Source of the DNA: Paenibacillus sp. E222
Lineage (GTDB): Bacteria > Bacillota > Bacilli > Paenibacillales > Paenibacillaceae
Assembly: GCF_013401555.1 (NCBI RefSeq)
Contig: NZ_CP058552.1
Span: forward strand, 5,828,001 to 5,892,000
Reading direction: 5' to 3'
DNA length: 64,000 nt
In this document: positions 10,101-17,656 of the stretch, one piece after another
Numbering within the stretch: position 1 is the first letter of the stretch
Layout: the number at the start of each line of letters is the position of its first letter
Notes under the pieces: model-generated
The model's input: the letters and a program-made list of their open reading frames with translations, nothing else
What the model was told of the DNA's origin: nothing
Databases searched by the model: none
Program-made: the position numbers and the translations under genes

Positions 10101-10324
10101 GGTGCCCATACACGTTTATCGAATTTGGATTCGTCGCTTACCTCGGCTACCAGTTCGTGACCTGATATATACAACTCACTTCGTCCAGGATACTCCATTC
10201 TAAAAATGGGTCCATACTCTTCAGCGAGTTTCACCAGGGATTGTACAGGCTCATCGGTATTTAACTGTGGTAAGTTTCCTAAAGGGCCAAAAGTTTTAGG
10301 TTGGGGAACTGAAATTTGCGCCAT
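7151..10324 (-). CDS. CYP102-type self-sufficient P450/NADPH reductase fusion
   Basis: A 1057-residue fusion closely related to P450 BM3 (CYP102A, ~1049 aa): a fatty-acid monooxygenase that takes electrons from NADPH through its own FAD/FMN reductase. Heme domain: I-helix AGHETTS about 265, ExxR in NEALR about 320, heme loop [13 protein letters not shown] about 394-406 with the cysteine ligand. Substrate-pocket residues equivalent to BM3 R47, Y51 and F87 are R48, Y52 and F88. Reductase: FMN loop [13 protein letters not shown] motif [13 protein letters not shown] motif [13 protein letters not shown]-terminal KDVWTG. ATG at 10324 has GAGGAG upstream; a start 11 codons earlier has none. Reaction inferred: subterminal hydroxylation of medium/long-chain fatty acids. 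No TetR-type BM3R1 repressor gene is adjacent. Confidence 0.95.
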   Translation of the reverse strand: MAQISVPQPKTFGPLGNLPQLNTDEPVQSLVKLAEEYGPIFRMEYPGRSELYISGHELVAEVSDESKFDKRVWAPLEKVRAFAGDGLFTSWTQEPNWKKAHNVLLPSFSQRAMQGYHNKMIDLAVQLVQKWSRLNPDETVNVPDDMTRLTLDTIGLCGFNYRFNSFYREEPHPFITSMVRALDESMSSLQRLRLQDKLMITKKKQFEQDIRSMFSLVDHIIAERKEQPQEGADDLLSHMLSGKDPETGETLDDENIRYQIITFLIAGHETTSGLLSFAIYYLMKNPDTLAKAQAEADQILKDPVPTYNQVRNLKYVRMVLNEALRLWPTAPAFSLYAKKDIVLDGKYPLQKGDSVSVLIPKLHRDRDAWGDDVEAFRPERFEDPSKVPHDAYKPFGNGQRACIGQQFALQEATLVLGMVLKHFDFIDHADYQLKVKETLTLKPDNFTIRVRARGGQPVMAVPGVAVEEPTPVAKRQEPDTANAHHTPMLVLYGSNLGTAEGIAREIADTARYQGFRSEVATLDDRVGKLPKEGVVIIVSASYNGQPPSNAKDFVEWIEHADAGEFQGVRFSVLGCGDHNWASTYQRIPRLIDEQLSSKGAERLSPIGESDASGDFEKQVGDWTEQLWPDLARTLGLKLNTSSGSERSSLSVQFVSGLAVTPLADTYDAHVAELLENRELHDAGSERSTRHLEIKLPEGATYKEGDHLGILPQNPPELVERVLKRYGFTGTEHLVLDASGRSAAHLPLHQPVNLVDLLSHSVELQEAATRAQLRELAAYTVCPPHKKELEALLDESVYMEEVRKKRISMLDYLVKYEACELPFERFLELLPSLKARYYSISSSPRVQPEQASITVSVVRAPAWSGQGEYKGIASNYLANLKPGEEVVMFIRTPESGFELPEYAEAPIIMVGPGTGVAPFRGFLQARRVLKEQGQQVGEAHLYFGCRNPEHDYLYKNELETAEQEGLVQLHTAFSRVDGEEKCYVQHLMRDDAHKLIPLLEQGGHLYVCGDGSKMAPDVEATLKTAYVDVSGNSAEQADAWLERLQQEGRYAKDVWTGI

Positions 10325-10699
10325 AATACTCACTCCTCTTCCAAGTAATACGTTCAACTAAATAATACCTTCGTTCAATTAAGACTTCAGATCAACAGAC
10401 ATGCCTTCATTTTCTGCAAATTTTCATATTTCATCCAGATAACCTAAAAATCATTCTGGAACCAATTGACCGAAATAGTATATTGGTCATTTTAGAATAA
10501 AAAAAATGGGTTCCTTCGTTATCTCTCTTTTACCCTAACATTTCCAGTCCTAATCTTCAACAGTCTCAAAGTCGTAGGACCAATGGGTATCCATCCGAAT
10601 TGGCATGAGTAAAATTCCCTTTGGTCCATTAATATAAAAAATATTTAGCTCTGAACGAACACTAGAATTTTGAAGATACACAGTTCGCTCAAACTCAAA
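10325..10699. other. 375-bp intergenic region upstream of the P450 gene
   Basis: No gene is seen. The region holds a dyad at 10453-10498 and a second dyad GGACCAA (10577-10583) / TTGGTCC (10621-10627). Both contain ACCAA half-sites. It serves as the P450 promoter region and the downstream region of the peroxidase gene. Confidence 0.5.
10453..10498. promoter_or_regulatory. Dyad-symmetric operator candidate upstream of the P450 gene
   Basis: Two nested inverted repeats share one centre: ATTCT (10453-10457) / AGAAT (10494-10498) and ACCAAT (10461-10466) / ATTGGT (10482-10487). It sits ~130 bp before the P450 start, a plausible place for a TetR-type or other dimeric repressor. CYP102 genes are commonly fatty-acid inducible; the protein that would bind here is unknown. 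Confidence 0.4.
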
Positions 10700-11254
10700 C
10701 TAGGCCTGTCTCAGCAAATCCCGAATCGCGGACTCCATCGCTATCGGTGCAACTGTAGTCTCATAGCGGCCACTCACTTCCCCGGTTCGATCAATCAGAA
10801 ATTTGGTGAAATTCCATTTGATCCCGTCTCCCCGGTATAAATCGGGATGTTTCTCCTTGACGAATTGATCCATCCACCGACCTTCTTCCGACTCCATATC
10901 ATAACCTTCAAATGGGGCAGCTTCGACCAGATCGCGAAACACAGGGTGTATGGATTGTCCGGTAACCTCGATCTTCTCAAAAATCGGAAAGGATATATGA
11001 AAATGATTCCTGCAATACTGAGCTATCTCATCACTGCTGCCCGGCTCCTTGTGATTAAATTGATCACAGGGAAACGCCAGGATCTCCAGCCCTTGATCAC
11101 GATACTGCTCATACAGGTGCTGAAGCTCCGTAAATTGTCGAGAGTAACTGCACTTGCTGGCTGTATTCACAATAAGCAGCACCTTCCCCTCATAAACAGA
11201 TAAATCACCCGCGTGTCCATCCATAAATGGAACCTGATAAGAAAATATGCTCAT
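10700..11254 (-). CDS. Glutathione-peroxidase-fold thiol peroxidase
   Basis: Cytosolic 184-residue peroxidase of the GPx family, expected to reduce hydroperoxides with thioredoxin-like donors in a Firmicute that lacks glutathione. Motifs: LLIVNTASKC with the peroxidatic Cys about residue 35, ILAFPCDQF about 60-68, and WNFTKFLID near 145. ATG at 11254 is preceded by AAGGAGG at optimal spacing. It is a single gene after the lut operon. A second member of this family, with the same motifs but clearly different sequence, lies at 51240-51788. Confidence 0.9.
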   Translation of the reverse strand: MSIFSYQVPFMDGHAGDLSVYEGKVLLIVNTASKCSYSRQFTELQHLYEQYRDQGLEILAFPCDQFNHKEPGSSDEIAQYCRNHFHISFPIFEKIEVTGQSIHPVFRDLVEAAPFEGYDMESEEGRWMDQFVKEKHPDLYRGDGIKWNFTKFLIDRTGEVSGRYETTVAPIAMESAIRDLLRQA

Positions 11255-11439
11255 TCATAACGCCTCCTTGGTCGGGTCTCACATGAACCCTCTCTTGAAA
11301 TGGATTATACGCCGCTTCTCTTGATAGGTTAAATATATAATAATTATAATATTAATAGCCTTTATCTATAAAATATCTTATCTGCTGCCATATGATTAGA
11401 TGGCTCATTATCCTTTTCATATTGGACATACTAGACATA

Positions 11440-11484
11440 GAAAAACTGCCCTTCGCAGACAAAAAGGCTGCTTTTGGACAGTCA
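11440..11484 (-). terminator. Intrinsic terminator of the lut operon
   Basis: On the minus strand ACTGTCC pairs with GGGCAGT around an inner GCAG/CTGC stem, followed by TTTTTC. It lies ~30 bp after the stop of lutC. Confidence 0.65.
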
Positions 11485-11512
11485 TTCGTGAGGTGAAGCA
11501 TTTCGAATGGTG

Positions 11513-12238
11513 TTACCCCATAATAAGACCATAGACAATCCCCGGTCCATGTACCCCAATCGTCAAATCATTTTCAATATCGGAAGAACGACTGGGACCG
11601 GATATAAAATGAATGCCTGCGGGAAGATTCTCTCTTCCCGCTTCATCGAAGCGATCAAGCGTTTCACCGAGCCTGGTGTAGAGCCGTTCAATCGGAATAA
11701 TAATGATGAGTACGGTGGGCAATAGACTCACTGAGCGTCCCTTTTCTGGCGAAGAAAGCACCGTGACGGAACCCGTATATGCTGTTGCATAATCCGCCAT
11801 GACTACACCGATATCTGCCTCGGCTGCCCGTGCCTTCCAGTTCTCCTCTGCTTGGCTGTTCCATACAGAAATTTGCACATCGGGGAGTTGCTCTTCCAAT
11901 CCAAGTTCGGTCAGCGCCTGTTCATTCTGACGTATGATATATTTCGCGCTTAATTCATGAGATTTGTTAGCGATGAAATCCGAGGCTTCGCCAATGTCTC
12001 TTACCCGCGCAATATGAGCACCTACACTCACAAAATTATCGGTAAATGCCTGTATGCGCTTATCTATGTCCCAATCCAGATCCGTCCAGAATGCGGGTGC
12101 ACCGCGAAAAGGTTGAGTCGGAGCATGTGTCTTCCGTGGTCTTCTCAATTTGGACGCAATGTCATTCATAAAGTGTTCCTGCTTTGCACGGGACTTTTTC
12201 TCCATTTGCTCCAGCCATTCCTGATGTTCAGTGTTCAT
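11513..12238 (-). CDS. lutC: L-lactate utilization protein LutC
   Basis: 241-residue LUD-domain protein (DUF162), third component of the LutABC iron-sulfur complex that oxidises L-lactate to pyruvate. Visible: the N-terminal MEKKSRAKQEHF segment, then the conserved C-terminal block GRSVSLLPTVLIIIIP followed by FISGPSRSSDIENDLTIGVHGPG. ATG at 12238 overlaps the 3' end of lutB by 11 bases in another frame, indicating translational coupling; an in-frame start nine codons earlier is less likely. Function is assigned by family and by the intact A-B-C order. Confidence 0.93.
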   Translation of the reverse strand: MNTEHQEWLEQMEKKSRAKQEHFMNDIASKLRRPRKTHAPTQPFRGAPAFWTDLDWDIDKRIQAFTDNFVSVGAHIARVRDIGEASDFIANKSHELSAKYIIRQNEQALTELGLEEQLPDVQISVWNSQAEENWKARAAEADIGVVMADYATAYTGSVTVLSSPEKGRSVSLLPTVLIIIIPIERLYTRLGETLDRFDEAGRENLPAGIHFISGPSRSSDIENDLTIGVHGPGIVYGLIMG

Positions 12239-13745
12239 GTTGACCACCGCCCCCCTCGCGCTCACGCAGAATCTGTTCCATTCGGTCCCGAACGGAAGAA
12301 TCCATCTCTTTCTTCTCCTGATTCAGCTCCTGATCCAGCTTGTTCCATTGCTGCCGGAAGGAACGCTTCGCGAGGCTTGGCGCAACCCGATAGCTGTTCC
12401 AGCCCTTGAGTGGCCCAAGTTTAAGTGAAATTCCGTTATTCCGCACAACGGCTTTCTGACCAATCTGTCCAAGACGTATAGCCGCTCCGAAGCGTTTAGA
12501 ATTGGATACAACTGCTGCAAAACCTTTCATGCCAACACTCTCAAGCTTGTTGCCATGGCCCTCTTCCACCTTGCGTCTGCGTAAATATACGAGCATATCA
12601 TGCAGCGGAATTTTGACCGGACAGGCTTCATAACAGGCTCCGCACAGACTGGAAGCACCCGCAATGTCGTTCCATTCATCAATATTGCCATTGAGTGCAG
12701 GCGTAAGCACCGCTCCGATCGGTCCGCTGTAGGTTCCACCATAGGCATGCCCGCCGATATGACGATATACCGGACAAGCGTTCAGACAGGCCCCGCAGCG
12801 AATACAGTTCAACAGCTCCTGGAATTCGGGATCACCCAACTGGAGTGAACGTCCATTATCCACGATAATAATGTGCATTTCATCTGGTCCGTCCCCATCT
12901 TCTGTTCGACGAGGACCAGTTATGCCTGACATATACATCGTCAATTTTTGACCTGTCGCGGAGCGTGGCAGAAGGGTCGCCATCACCTCGAGATCCGTCC
13001 AAGATGGAATGATACGCTCCATGCCCATTAAGGTAATCTGTGTTTTTGGCACGGTGGATACCATGCGGGCATTGCCTTCATTTTCAAATAGGACCATGGA
13101 ACCCGTCTCCGCAATGGCAAAATTGCAGCCGGTCATGCCAATATCGGCTTCAAGAAACTTCTCCCGCAGCTTTTTACGTACAAATCCGGCAAGTACGGTG
13201 GTGTCCGGATCCAGAGTTTCACCCGCTTCCTTGGACAACAGGTCCGCAATCTGGTAACGGTTCTTGTGAATAGCCGGAATGACGATATGAGATGGAGCTT
13301 CACCCGCCAATTGAATGATGTATTCACCCAGATCGGTCTCTATCGCTTCAATACCTGCGGATTCCAATACATGATTGAGATGTACTTCCTCGGATACCAT
13401 CGACTTGGATTTCACCACGGTAGAAGCCTGCTTATGAGCCGCAATATCCAGTGCAATCGCCGCTGCCTCTGCCGAAGTATCGGCAAAATGAATATGAACC
13501 CCATTGGCGCGTGCATTATTGACGAATTCATTAAGGTAATAATCCAGATGTGCGATCGTATGCAGACGAATCTGACGTCCACGTTCACGCCATTCTTCCC
13601 AGTTGCCATGTTCTTCCGATGCAGACTTCTTGCCATTACGCAATCGCTCTGTCGTAAACTTGACGGCTTTCCGCAGGAAATCATCATTCAAAGCCAGTTC
13701 TGCACGTTCTTTGACGGTAACATCCATTACGCCGGGTTGACTCAT
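12228..13745 (-). CDS. lutB: L-lactate utilization iron-sulfur protein LutB
   Basis: 505-residue subunit combining a LUD domain with two ferredoxin-type [4Fe-4S] motifs, CIRCGACLNACPVYRHIGG and CGACYEACPVKIP, about residues 310-370. It is expected to pass electrons from lactate oxidation to the membrane chain. The N-terminal half includes GNWEEWRERGRQIRLHTIAHLDYY and GMTGCNFAIAETGS, both usual in LutB. Its ATG (13745) overlaps the lutA stop in ATGA, and its end overlaps lutC, so the three genes form one tightly coupled unit. Confidence 0.95.
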   Translation of the reverse strand: MSQPGVMDVTVKERAELALNDDFLRKAVKFTTERLRNGKKSASEEHGNWEEWRERGRQIRLHTIAHLDYYLNEFVNNARANGVHIHFADTSAEAAAIALDIAAHKQASTVVKSKSMVSEEVHLNHVLESAGIEAIETDLGEYIIQLAGEAPSHIVIPAIHKNRYQIADLLSKEAGETLDPDTTVLAGFVRKKLREKFLEADIGMTGCNFAIAETGSMVLFENEGNARMVSTVPKTQITLMGMERIIPSWTDLEVMATLLPRSATGQKLTMYMSGITGPRRTEDGDGPDEMHIIIVDNGRSLQLGDPEFQELLNCIRCGACLNACPVYRHIGGHAYGGTYSGPIGAVLTPALNGNIDEWNDIAGASSLCGACYEACPVKIPLHDMLVYLRRRKVEEGHGNKLESVGMKGFAAVVSNSKRFGAAIRLGQIGQKAVVRNNGISLKLGPLKGWNSYRVAPSLAKRSFRQQWNKLDQELNQEKKEMDSSVRDRMEQILREREGGGGQHEH

Positions 13746-14470
13746 CCTGTTTGCACCCCCTCGTACAGCAGTTCGGCCAAATGCATCACACGTACTGGTT
13801 CATTCCGATACCGCAGATTACCTGCGATATTCATCAGACAGGCCATATCCAGTCCTACCAATACTTCGGCTTCCGTCTCTTTGATGTGATCTACCTTTTC
13901 TGTGACCATGGCACCAGATATATCCGGCATTTTGATGGCAAAGGTACCACCAAAGCCGCAGCAGTCCTCTCCGTAAGGAAGGGGGACAAATTCCAAACCT
14001 TTTACTGCCGAAAGTAATGCCATAGGCTCATCCTTTACGCCTAACAAACGGCTGCCATGACAGGAGGGATGATATGTAACCTTATGCGGAAAATGTGCAC
14101 CCAAATCGGTGATGCCAAGCACCTGAACGAGAAACTGTGTGAATTCGTAGGCTTTGGCTTCCAAACGTTTAGCCTTCTCCAGCCATACAGGTTCATCGAC
14201 AAACAGCTCTGGATAATGATGAATCATGTACGTACAGGAGCCCGAAGGACAGACGACAAAATCACTGTCATCAAAGGCTTCCATAATCGTTTTGGCGGCT
14301 ACCCGTGTCTCATCCCAATACCCGCTGTTGTAGGAAGGCTGACCGCAGCAGGTCTGCACGGGCGGGAAATCCAACCGAACGCCGTGAGCGGCGAGCAATC
14401 TCACCATCGCCTCCCCCACACGGGGATATATGGCATCGCTGAGGCAGGTAATGAATAAGGAGACCTTCAT
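13742..14470 (-). CDS. lutA: L-lactate utilization protein LutA (cysteine-rich CCG domains)
   Basis: 242-residue protein with two CCG-type cysteine-rich domains, as in heterodisulfide-reductase-like subunits: QTCCGQPSYNSGYW about residue 40 and EDCCGFGGTFAIKMPDIS about residue 180. It also has PSGSCTYMIHHYPEL and YHPSCHGSRLLGV. ATG at 14470 follows ATAGGAGCG. It is the first gene of lutABC. The gap to the upstream DeoR gene is 67 bp, so it may be co-transcribed with rhaB-deoR or have its own promoter there. Confidence 0.94.
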   Translation of the reverse strand: MKVSLFITCLSDAIYPRVGEAMVRLLAAHGVRLDFPPVQTCCGQPSYNSGYWDETRVAAKTIMEAFDDSDFVVCPSGSCTYMIHHYPELFVDEPVWLEKAKRLEAKAYEFTQFLVQVLGITDLGAHFPHKVTYHPSCHGSRLLGVKDEPMALLSAVKGLEFVPLPYGEDCCGFGGTFAIKMPDISGAMVTEKVDHIKETEAEVLVGLDMACLMNIAGNLRYRNEPVRVMHLAELLYEGVQTG

Positions 14471-14537
14471 AATTACACGCTCCTATAACTGATGAATTGT
14501 TGTTATAACGCATATACGTATCGAATATCGTATTGTT

Positions 14538-15299
14538 TTATACCGTTGTGATTGAGATATCATAGCTGTTCAGTCGTTCTATCACATCTTCATCAAGCGA
14601 CTGATCCGTGATCACCGCATGAACCGCATTTAACCCGGTTACCCGGGCAAATGCACGAACCCCAAACTTGCTCGTATCTGCAAGCAAAATGACCTGGTCG
14701 GATATACCGACCATTTTCTGCTTCAACCGTGCCTGAAGCTCATTGGATTCACTGATTCCGCCGCCTTCCAGATGCACACCTTTACAAGACAGAAACAATT
14801 TATCGACATGATATGTCTCTAGAGAACGTTCGGCGAGCGGTCCAACAAAAGACAGCGATCTCTGGGCCAGCTGGCCTCCCGTCGAGATGACTTCAATCTT
14901 GTCCCTGCTGCTCAGTTCGGTGGCTACCTGTATGGAGTTGGTCAATACGGTCAGTGGCATATCCGGCATATTGGCCGCCATATACCCTGCTGTTGTGCTG
15001 GCATCCAGTAGAATTCGATCACCCGGACGAATCATGGATAGAGCCGACTGGGCAATTCTTTTCTTTTCCTCAGCATGTGTTGTTTCCCTTACCCGGTAAG
15101 GGATCTCCGACTGCTCTTCCTTCACGCTAACAGCTCCGCCATGGGAACGACGCAGTCGCCCTTCTTGCTCCAGCCGGTCCAGATCTCGCCGAATGGTCTC
15201 TTCTGTTACCCGGCAGTGCTCACTAAGCTCGGAGACACGCATGCTGCCCTTAACATTAACCATCTCCACAATCCGGTCATAGCGCTCTGCTGCCAGCAT
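14538..15299 (-). CDS. DeoR-family transcriptional regulator, linked to rhaB
   Basis: 253-residue DeoR/GlpR repressor: N-terminal winged HTH (GSMRVSELSEHCRVTEETIRR, with LRRSHGGAV) and a C-terminal sugar-phosphate sensor domain (DASTTAGYMA, LTNSIQVATEL, ISTGGQLAQRSLSFVGP). Its ATG follows the rhaB stop by a single base, so it is co-translated with rhamnulokinase. In B. subtilis a DeoR protein (YulB) is likewise linked to rhaB, so control of rhamnose genes is the natural reading. A paralogue with clearly more than half of its residues identical is at 25842-26609. Confidence 0.9.
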   Translation of the reverse strand: MLAAERYDRIVEMVNVKGSMRVSELSEHCRVTEETIRRDLDRLEQEGRLRRSHGGAVSVKEEQSEIPYRVRETTHAEEKKRIAQSALSMIRPGDRILLDASTTAGYMAANMPDMPLTVLTNSIQVATELSSRDKIEVISTGGQLAQRSLSFVGPLAERSLETYHVDKLFLSCKGVHLEGGGISESNELQARLKQKMVGISDQVILLADTSKFGVRAFARVTGLNAVHAVITDQSLDEDVIERLNSYDISITTV

Positions 15300-15300
15300 G

Positions 15301-16794
15301 TTACACCTCGCTCCCAGCTTGTGATTTGGGCAAAGCCGTCAACCTTAGGAATCTACCGTAGGCCTCTTCCCAGATTGGTCTGTCCTTTGGCTCATAATCG
15401 GTAACCGGGAATGAATCGCGAATGACCTTGCGGGCTTCCCATATATCTTTAAAGGCTCCACTTGCGATCCACTGTACAGCCATGTTCCCGATCGCACTAC
15501 CTTCTGCTGGCCCCGCCCATACCGGTTTGCCAATGGAATTGGCTGTCCACTGACATAACAGGCGATTCTGAATGCCACCACCGACCATATGCAATCCATT
15601 AAAAGACTGTCTGGACAGCTGTTCTGTCCATTCCAGCACCCTCCGATACTTCAGTGCAAGGCTCTCCAGAATGGAACGGGCAATAGCCCCCTGATCTTGC
15701 GGCTCAGCCTGCCCTGTATCACGGCAATATTGTTGTATACGAGAGGTCATATCCCCTGCCGGCATAAACCGGTCATCATCGGGATCAAACAGGCTCGCAA
15801 ATGGAGGAGCAAGTTCCGCCCTGCTCAGTAACTCCGCATAGCTGATTCCCTGTCCCTTCCGTTCCCATTCACGCATGCATTCCTGCAAAATCCACAGGCC
15901 CATGATGTTCTTGAGCAAACGGAACATGCCTCCTGCCCCGCCCTCATTCGTAAAGTTAAGCGCCAGACTCTCGGAACTGATGGCGGGGTGATCAATCTCC
16001 GTGCCCATGAGTGACCAGGTTCCGCAGCTCAGGTAAGCAAATGAACGCTCTGTTGCCGGAACAGCCACAACCGCCGAACCTGTGTCATGCTCTGCAACCG
16101 CAATAACCGGAATGGCAGATAATCCAAGATCACTGCAAATGCTGCTGCGCAGCTGCCCCACTCGAGTACCTGGCATGACTGCTTCTCCGAACAGTGTCTC
16201 CGAAATACCGATATGTGCAAGCAGTTCACTGTCCCAATGCCCTGTGGTGGGATTGTATAGCTGTGTTGTGGTGGCGTTGGTAAACTCATTCACCGCTTCA
16301 CCGGTCAGAAAGTAACGAAGCAGATCGGGGATCATGAGGAAACGCTCCGCTTCGTTAAGCAGTGGGGAGCCTTTCCGCTTAAGCGTTGCCAACTGGTACA
16401 GTGTGTTAAAGCCAAGAAACTGGATGCCTGTGCGTTCGAAAATTCGCTGAGAGGTCAATTCCTTGCGCACCTGATCCATCATGCCGTTAAATTGTGCATC
16501 ACGGTAATGATACGGATTACCCAACAACTCACCATGACTTCCAAGCAGTCCAAAATCAACAGCCCAGGAATCAATCCCCAGACTTTCAGGCTGCTCTCCC
16601 TTTTGTTTAACAAGATTTAGCCCTTCCAGCAATTCATGGTGCAGCCTCAATATATCCCAGTGCAGCCGCTCCCCCGCTTTTACCGGCTCATTCTTGAACC
16701 GATGGATCTCCATCGTTTCCATTCCCCGATCATTCAGATGACCCAGCAGTGCTCTCCCGCTTCCAGCACCCAAATCATACGCCAGCACACTCAC
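15301..16794 (-). CDS. rhaB: Rhamnulokinase
   Basis: 497-residue FGGY-family sugar kinase that phosphorylates L-rhamnulose to L-rhamnulose-1-phosphate in the cytosol. Motifs: N-terminal phosphate loop AYDLGAGSGRALLG, middle SCGTWSLMGTE, C-terminal MVGGGIQNRLLCQWTANSIG and GPAEGSAIGN. The start is GTG at 16794 with only a weak AAGAGCG upstream. It is followed by a DeoR gene one base away, then lutABC. The isomerase, aldolase and dehydrogenase of the pathway are not in the window. A near-consensus cre site lies ~150 bp upstream. Confidence 0.92.
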   Translation of the reverse strand: MSVLAYDLGAGSGRALLGHLNDRGMETMEIHRFKNEPVKAGERLHWDILRLHHELLEGLNLVKQKGEQPESLGIDSWAVDFGLLGSHGELLGNPYHYRDAQFNGMMDQVRKELTSQRIFERTGIQFLGFNTLYQLATLKRKGSPLLNEAERFLMIPDLLRYFLTGEAVNEFTNATTTQLYNPTTGHWDSELLAHIGISETLFGEAVMPGTRVGQLRSSICSDLGLSAIPVIAVAEHDTGSAVVAVPATERSFAYLSCGTWSLMGTEIDHPAISSESLALNFTNEGGAGGMFRLLKNIMGLWILQECMREWERKGQGISYAELLSRAELAPPFASLFDPDDDRFMPAGDMTSRIQQYCRDTGQAEPQDQGAIARSILESLALKYRRVLEWTEQLSRQSFNGLHMVGGGIQNRLLCQWTANSIGKPVWAGPAEGSAIGNMAVQWIASGAFKDIWEARKVIRDSFPVTDYEPKDRPIWEEAYGRFLRLTALPKSQAGSEV

Positions 16795-16942
16795 CGCTCT
16801 TCACCAGCCTTTCATCCCAACTGTATTTCGTCCTTGAATATTTATTAATTTCATTCCTAGCTGCTCTGTACTTTATTCTTTATTTTTTGTTTGTTTGTTT
16901 TTGTTTTATACTGTTTAGTTTTATTTTACGAGTATATCATCA

Positions 16943-16958
16943 TTGTAAGCGTTTGAAT
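16943..16958. promoter_or_regulatory. Possible cre site upstream of rhaB
   Basis: TTGTAAGCGTTTGAAT matches the cre consensus except at two positions of the right arm. It is 150 bp upstream of rhaB, after a T/G-rich stretch (16880-16925). Catabolite control of rhamnose use would fit, but the mismatches leave this tentative. Confidence 0.35.
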
Positions 16959-16989
16959 ACCCTGTGATTGGTTTCTTTTACCCATACCA

Positions 16990-17023
16990 AAAACGACTCT
17001 CTCCACACGGGAGGAGCCGCTTC
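16990..17023 (-). terminator. Probable terminator of the DUF2500 gene
   Basis: Imperfect hairpin CGACTCTCTCC / GGGAGGAGCCG followed on the minus strand by TTTTT, just beyond the stop at 17033. Confidence 0.5.
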
Positions 17024-17032
17024 ACTGTTATT

Positions 17033-17548
17033 TCACGTATAAAAGCTGTTTTTACTAACACCGGACTGAGGCTGCACATCTCTTTCAAAATGCTTAAACC
17101 TTGTCCCCTGATATGTCAGCATGCCTCGGTCATTTTCTACAAACATCCCGTAATTACTGCCGCCAACATTTAATTCCACACGATCTCCATTATCAAATTC
17201 AAACGTGGCGTAATACCAGGTAGATGCACTGCTGTCCCCGCTCCCACCTGTGACTTCTGTTCGTTTGGCCACAATTGTTGAATGCAAAGTTAACAGCGCT
17301 GATGCATTGTTTGATGACCATGTGCGTACCCCGGAAATAATGGCATAAACAATAACACCCGCAATGATGAGAAATATGCCGCCGATAAAGATTGATCCAA
17401 ACGCACTCATTGCTCCAAACTCATTGAAACCAGCAAAAAAACCACCCTGATTGCCCTCAAATCCCGGAACATCATTCATGTCATCAAAAATACCGAAGCC
17501 ATCCATGCTTAACCAGCCCAGTGATGAAGATATGCTCAATGACGTCAT
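17033..17548 (-). CDS. DUF2500-type membrane protein
   Basis: 171-residue protein with an aromatic and glycine-rich N-terminus, one hydrophobic segment about residues 50-72 (IFIGGIFLIIAGVIVYAIIS), and an extracytoplasmic or cytosolic C-terminal domain with the DUF2500 pattern: VAKRTEV, TWYYATFEFDNGDRVELNV and GDRGMLTYQGTRF-like endings (here NDRGMLTYQGTRFKHFER). DUF2500 proteins have no established function. The gene stands alone between pepF and rhaB, with GGGAGAAGGG ahead of the start. Confidence 0.78.
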   Translation of the reverse strand: MTSLSISSSLGWLSMDGFGIFDDMNDVPGFEGNQGGFFAGFNEFGAMSAFGSIFIGGIFLIIAGVIVYAIISGVRTWSSNNASALLTLHSTIVAKRTEVTGGSGDSSASTWYYATFEFDNGDRVELNVGGSNYGMFVENDRGMLTYQGTRFKHFERDVQPQSGVSKNSFYT

Positions 17549-17577
17549 TCATCATCGTTCCCTTCTCCCTGCAAATT

Positions 17578-17613
17578 AAGATGCACCGTCCCCTGCCAAG
17601 GAGACGGTGCACG
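17578..17613 (-). terminator. Probable terminator of pepF
   Basis: Inverted repeat TGCACCGTC / GACGGTGCA flanking a short loop, about 45 bp downstream of the pepF stop. The T-tract on the minus strand is weak (CTTAATTT). Confidence 0.5.
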
Positions 17614-17656
17614 CAGACAACCCTACAAGCCTTGTCCGTATACTATATGAACCTGA

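Noticed and set aside
13266..13889. A 207-codon frame opposite lutA/lutB
   Set aside because: It crosses the lutA-lutB junction, lacks a ribosome site and shows the composition of a shadow frame.
16870..16925. T/G-rich stretch with GTTTGTTTGTTT
   Set aside because: A short low-complexity run without regular spacers or conserved repeats, so not a CRISPR array.
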